Of a stretch of 64,000 nt of DNA, positions 61,541 through 64,000 are shown in pieces; the first letter of the stretch is position 1; the number at the start of each line of letters is the position of its first letter. The notes beneath the pieces are model-generated. The model was not told the DNA's origin and made no database searches. It worked only from the letters and a program-made list of their open reading frames with translations. The translations under genes and the position numbers were made by a program. Origin of the DNA: Taxillus chinensis. Lineage: Eukaryota > Streptophyta > Magnoliopsida > Santalales > Loranthaceae. The stretch covers positions 25,065,506-25,129,505 of the forward strand of contig CM042091.1 in NCBI GenBank assembly GCA_023512835.1, in the 5' to 3' direction.

Positions 61541-64000
61541 ATTGGCAATGCACCGCAGAAGAGGCCCCATGTGATTTAGGGGCCAGCATCAATTTGATTT
61601 CCTTTGCTTTGTACAAGCGGCTTGGGCTTAAGGGCATGAAGCCCACTTCCATATCATTGCGGTTCGCGGACCGGTCCACTTGGAAGGCCTGAAGGGATCA
61701 TTGAAGATGTCCTAGTTAAAGTGGGCTCCTTCATATTTCCAGCGGATTTTGTTGTTTTGGAGATGGAAGAAGATAGAGGAGTTCAGCTACTCCTTGGAAG
61801 ACCGTTTCTCGAACGGGTTGTGCATTGATTGATGTTGCTCAAGGGCAGCTAACTCGAGAATTAATGAGGAGACCTTAGTCTTCCACATGGGGAAGGCTTT
61901 GCAAGGTCAAGAGGAGGAGGATTGCCTTTGGGTTGAAGACCTTGAGGAATTGGTGGAAGATTACTTGGCGAAGAAATTACCACCACCAATGATGGAGCCC
62001 TCCGACTTATAGAAGCTCAACAAGATGAAGAGATGTACTTGACAGCTGAGGAAGATGAGCAAACTACAAACTCTTTGGAGCAAGCCGAGGAGAAAAGAAG
62101 ATGACGTGCATCCAGCTCCGAACCGAAGGAGCTGCCTAGACACCTAAGGTATGAATTTCTAGACTCTACAAATCAATTCCCTGTCATTGTTGCTTCTAAT
62201 TTGAATGATGTGGAGTGTACTCAATTGTTAGAAGTCCTTAGGAAACACAAAAAGGCCCTAGGATGGAACATTGAAGACATTAGGGGTATTAGTCCAGGGA
62301 TTTGCATGCATAAGATTTTGATGAATGATGATTTTAAACCCACCTTTGAAAGACAAAGAAGATTAAACCCTGCTATGAAAGAAGTTGTTAGAAAAGAAAT
62401 TTTAAAATGGAAAAATGCGGGTATAATTTATGCTATTTCAGATAGTGAGTGGGTGAGTCCATTGCATGTTGTGCCCAAGAAAGGGGGCATGACCGTGATT
62501 AAGAATGAGAAAAATGAATTGATCCCATCTCGCCTGTGACGGGGTGGAGAGTGTGTGTTGACTATAGGAAGCTTAACAAGGCCACTAGGAAAGATCATTT
62601 TCCTCTTCCTTTCATTGACCAAATGTTGGATAGGTTAGCGGCTATAGTCACTACCGCTTTTTAGATGGCTATTCCGGGTATAATCAGATCATGGTTAAGC
62701 CCGAGGACCAAGAAAAGACCACCTTCACGTGCCCTTTTGGCACATTTGCATTTAGGAGAATGCCATTTGGGCTTTGTAATGCCCCTGCCACCTTTCAAAG
62801 GTGTATGATGGCTATTTTTCAGGGTTTGGTTGAGGAGATCATGGAGGTCTTCATGGATGACTTCTCGGTGTTTGGTTCCTCTTACCAACAGTGCTTGAGA
62901 AATCTAGATGTGGTCTTAGAGAGATGTGAGGAGAAGGAACTAGTCCTAAATTGGGAGAAATGCCATTTCATGGTAACAGAGGGGATAGTTCTAGGGCACA
63001 AGGTGTCCGCACATGGTTTGGAGGTAGACAAGGCAAAAATCTCCACTATTGAGACTCGCCACCTCCAACCAATGAAAAAGGAGTGAGAAGTTTCCTTGGC
63101 CATCTTGGCTTTTATAGGAGATTCATTAAGGACTTCTCAAAAATTGCAAAACCCATGAGTAGGTTGTTAGAAAAAAGACACAAGTTTTGAGTTTAATGCA
63201 GATTGCTTAGAAGCTTTTAACATCCTCAAGGGTAAGTTAGTCATCGCACCTGTTATAGTTACACTGACCGGGCTCAACCTTTTGAGCTAATGTGTGATGC
63301 GAGTGATTATCTTGTGGGGGTAGTCTTAGGGCAAAGGCGAGAAAAGGTGTTTAGGGTCATTTACTATGCTAGTAAGACCTTAGATGATGCTCAACGGAAC
63401 TATACCACCACTGAGAAAGAGTTGCTAGCCGTGGTTTATGGTGCAACAAGTTTAGACCCTACCTTTTGGGGTCTAAAGTCATTGTTTACACCGATCATGC
63501 TGCGTTGAAATATTTGTTTGCAAAAAAGAAGCTAAGCCACGCTTGATTAGATGGGTTCTCCTCTTACAGAATTTGACCTTGAAATTAGAGACACAAAGGG
63601 AGCCCTAAATTCGTGGCTGATCACCTCTCCCGTGTGGAGAATGCACCTAAGTCTCTACCCATTGTAGATGACTTTCCTGATGAGAAGTTGTTTGAGGTGC
63701 ATTATCTTCCTTGGTTTGTCGACATAGCAAATTATTTAGCCACCGGGTTCATACCCAAGCGGTTAGACTACCACCAAGAGAAAGAAATTGGTAGTGGATT
63801 CTAAGAAATACATTTGGGAAGACCCAATTCTTTATAGGAGGTGTCCAGACCAAATCATTAGAAAGTGTGTCCTAGAGGAGGAAGTAGATGACATAATACA
63901 TCATTGTCATGCATCACATTATGGGGGCCACTTTGGGGTGCAAAGAACTCGTGGCTAAGATCATGCAGTTGTGGCTTTTATTGGCCTCACATGGTGAAAG
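61541..64000 (+). pseudogene. pol: pol of element 4, protease to integrase zinc finger (window edge)
   Basis: Protease CDLGASINLI at about 61568-61597 and LLGRPFL near 61792. RT: SEWVSPLHVVPKKGG near 62443, [17 protein letters not shown] near 62549, FMDD at 62860-62871. RNase H: MCDASDY near 63290, [16 protein letters not shown] near 63613. The integrase zinc finger begins (SHYGGHFG) near 63915 and is cut at 64000. Frame breaks near 62533, 62640, 63053, 63107, 63173, 63470, 63570 and 63612 mostly fall at CAG/CTG sites of the other copies. Confidence 0.92.

Larger units (their letters stand above)
57863..64000 (+). mobile_element. Element 4: Athila-type Ty3/gypsy element, 5' part
   Basis: Plus strand: 5' LTR_F 57863-59375, primer site, gag, protease, RT, RNase H and the start of integrase, ending at the window edge. 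Sequence and order match elements 1 and 2. It is opposite in orientation to them and starts directly at the satellite. The left flank CATCT has no partner in the window. Confidence 0.92.

Overview
The window is plant heterochromatin. No host gene, rRNA or tRNA gene was found; everything legible is an LTR retrotransposon or satellite DNA. The primer-binding sites match the 3' end of plant tRNA-Asp. The gag, protease (DLGA active site), reverse transcriptase (FMDD), RNase H and integrase motifs, with an extra gene after pol, fit the Athila-type branch of Ty3/gypsy elements. The host is an angiosperm, most likely a eudicot; the species cannot be named from sequence alone. A satellite beside Athila-type elements suggests a centromeric or pericentromeric location, which is inference.

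Layout. (1) 1-1141, minus: a pol fragment of an element continuing off the left edge. (2) 1142-27846, minus: element 1, an autonomous-type element of about 13.3 kb, with 3' LTR_A 1142-2583 and 5' LTR_D 26339-27846. It is split inside gag by (3) element 2, 11972-25391, minus, 13.4 kb, with both LTRs (B and C) and a perfect 5-bp target duplication AAGAC. (4) 27847-32911, minus: element 3, a non-autonomous derivative sharing LTR_D and ending in 5' LTR_E. The series is LTR-internal-LTR-internal-LTR. (5) 32912-57862: about 25 kb of uninterrupted satellite, 18 full and one partial higher-order unit of about 1.33 kb, each made of five diverged monomers of about 254-300 bp. (6) 57863-64000, plus: element 4, starting with 5' LTR_F and running off the right edge inside integrase. 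The retroelements on either side of the satellite point away from it.

Gene order in each autonomous-type element is 5' LTR, tRNA-Asp primer site, gag, protease, RT, RNase H, integrase, a roughly 0.7 kb non-coding segment that looks like a second promoter, then an extra gene encoding an N-terminal domain of unknown function, a charged coiled-coil-like linker and a C-terminal Ulp1/SENP-like (C48) cysteine protease, then a 1.5-1.6 kb AT-rich 3' UTR and the 3' LTR. Gag and pol would make the particle and cDNA. The role of the protease gene is unknown.

Every coding copy is frame-broken, but many breaks between these very similar copies fall at CAG/CTG sites read as CG, CGG, TCG or similar. The same pattern occurs in the satellite. 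This may reflect methylation-linked base-calling errors rather than true decay, so 'pseudogene' calls are provisional.
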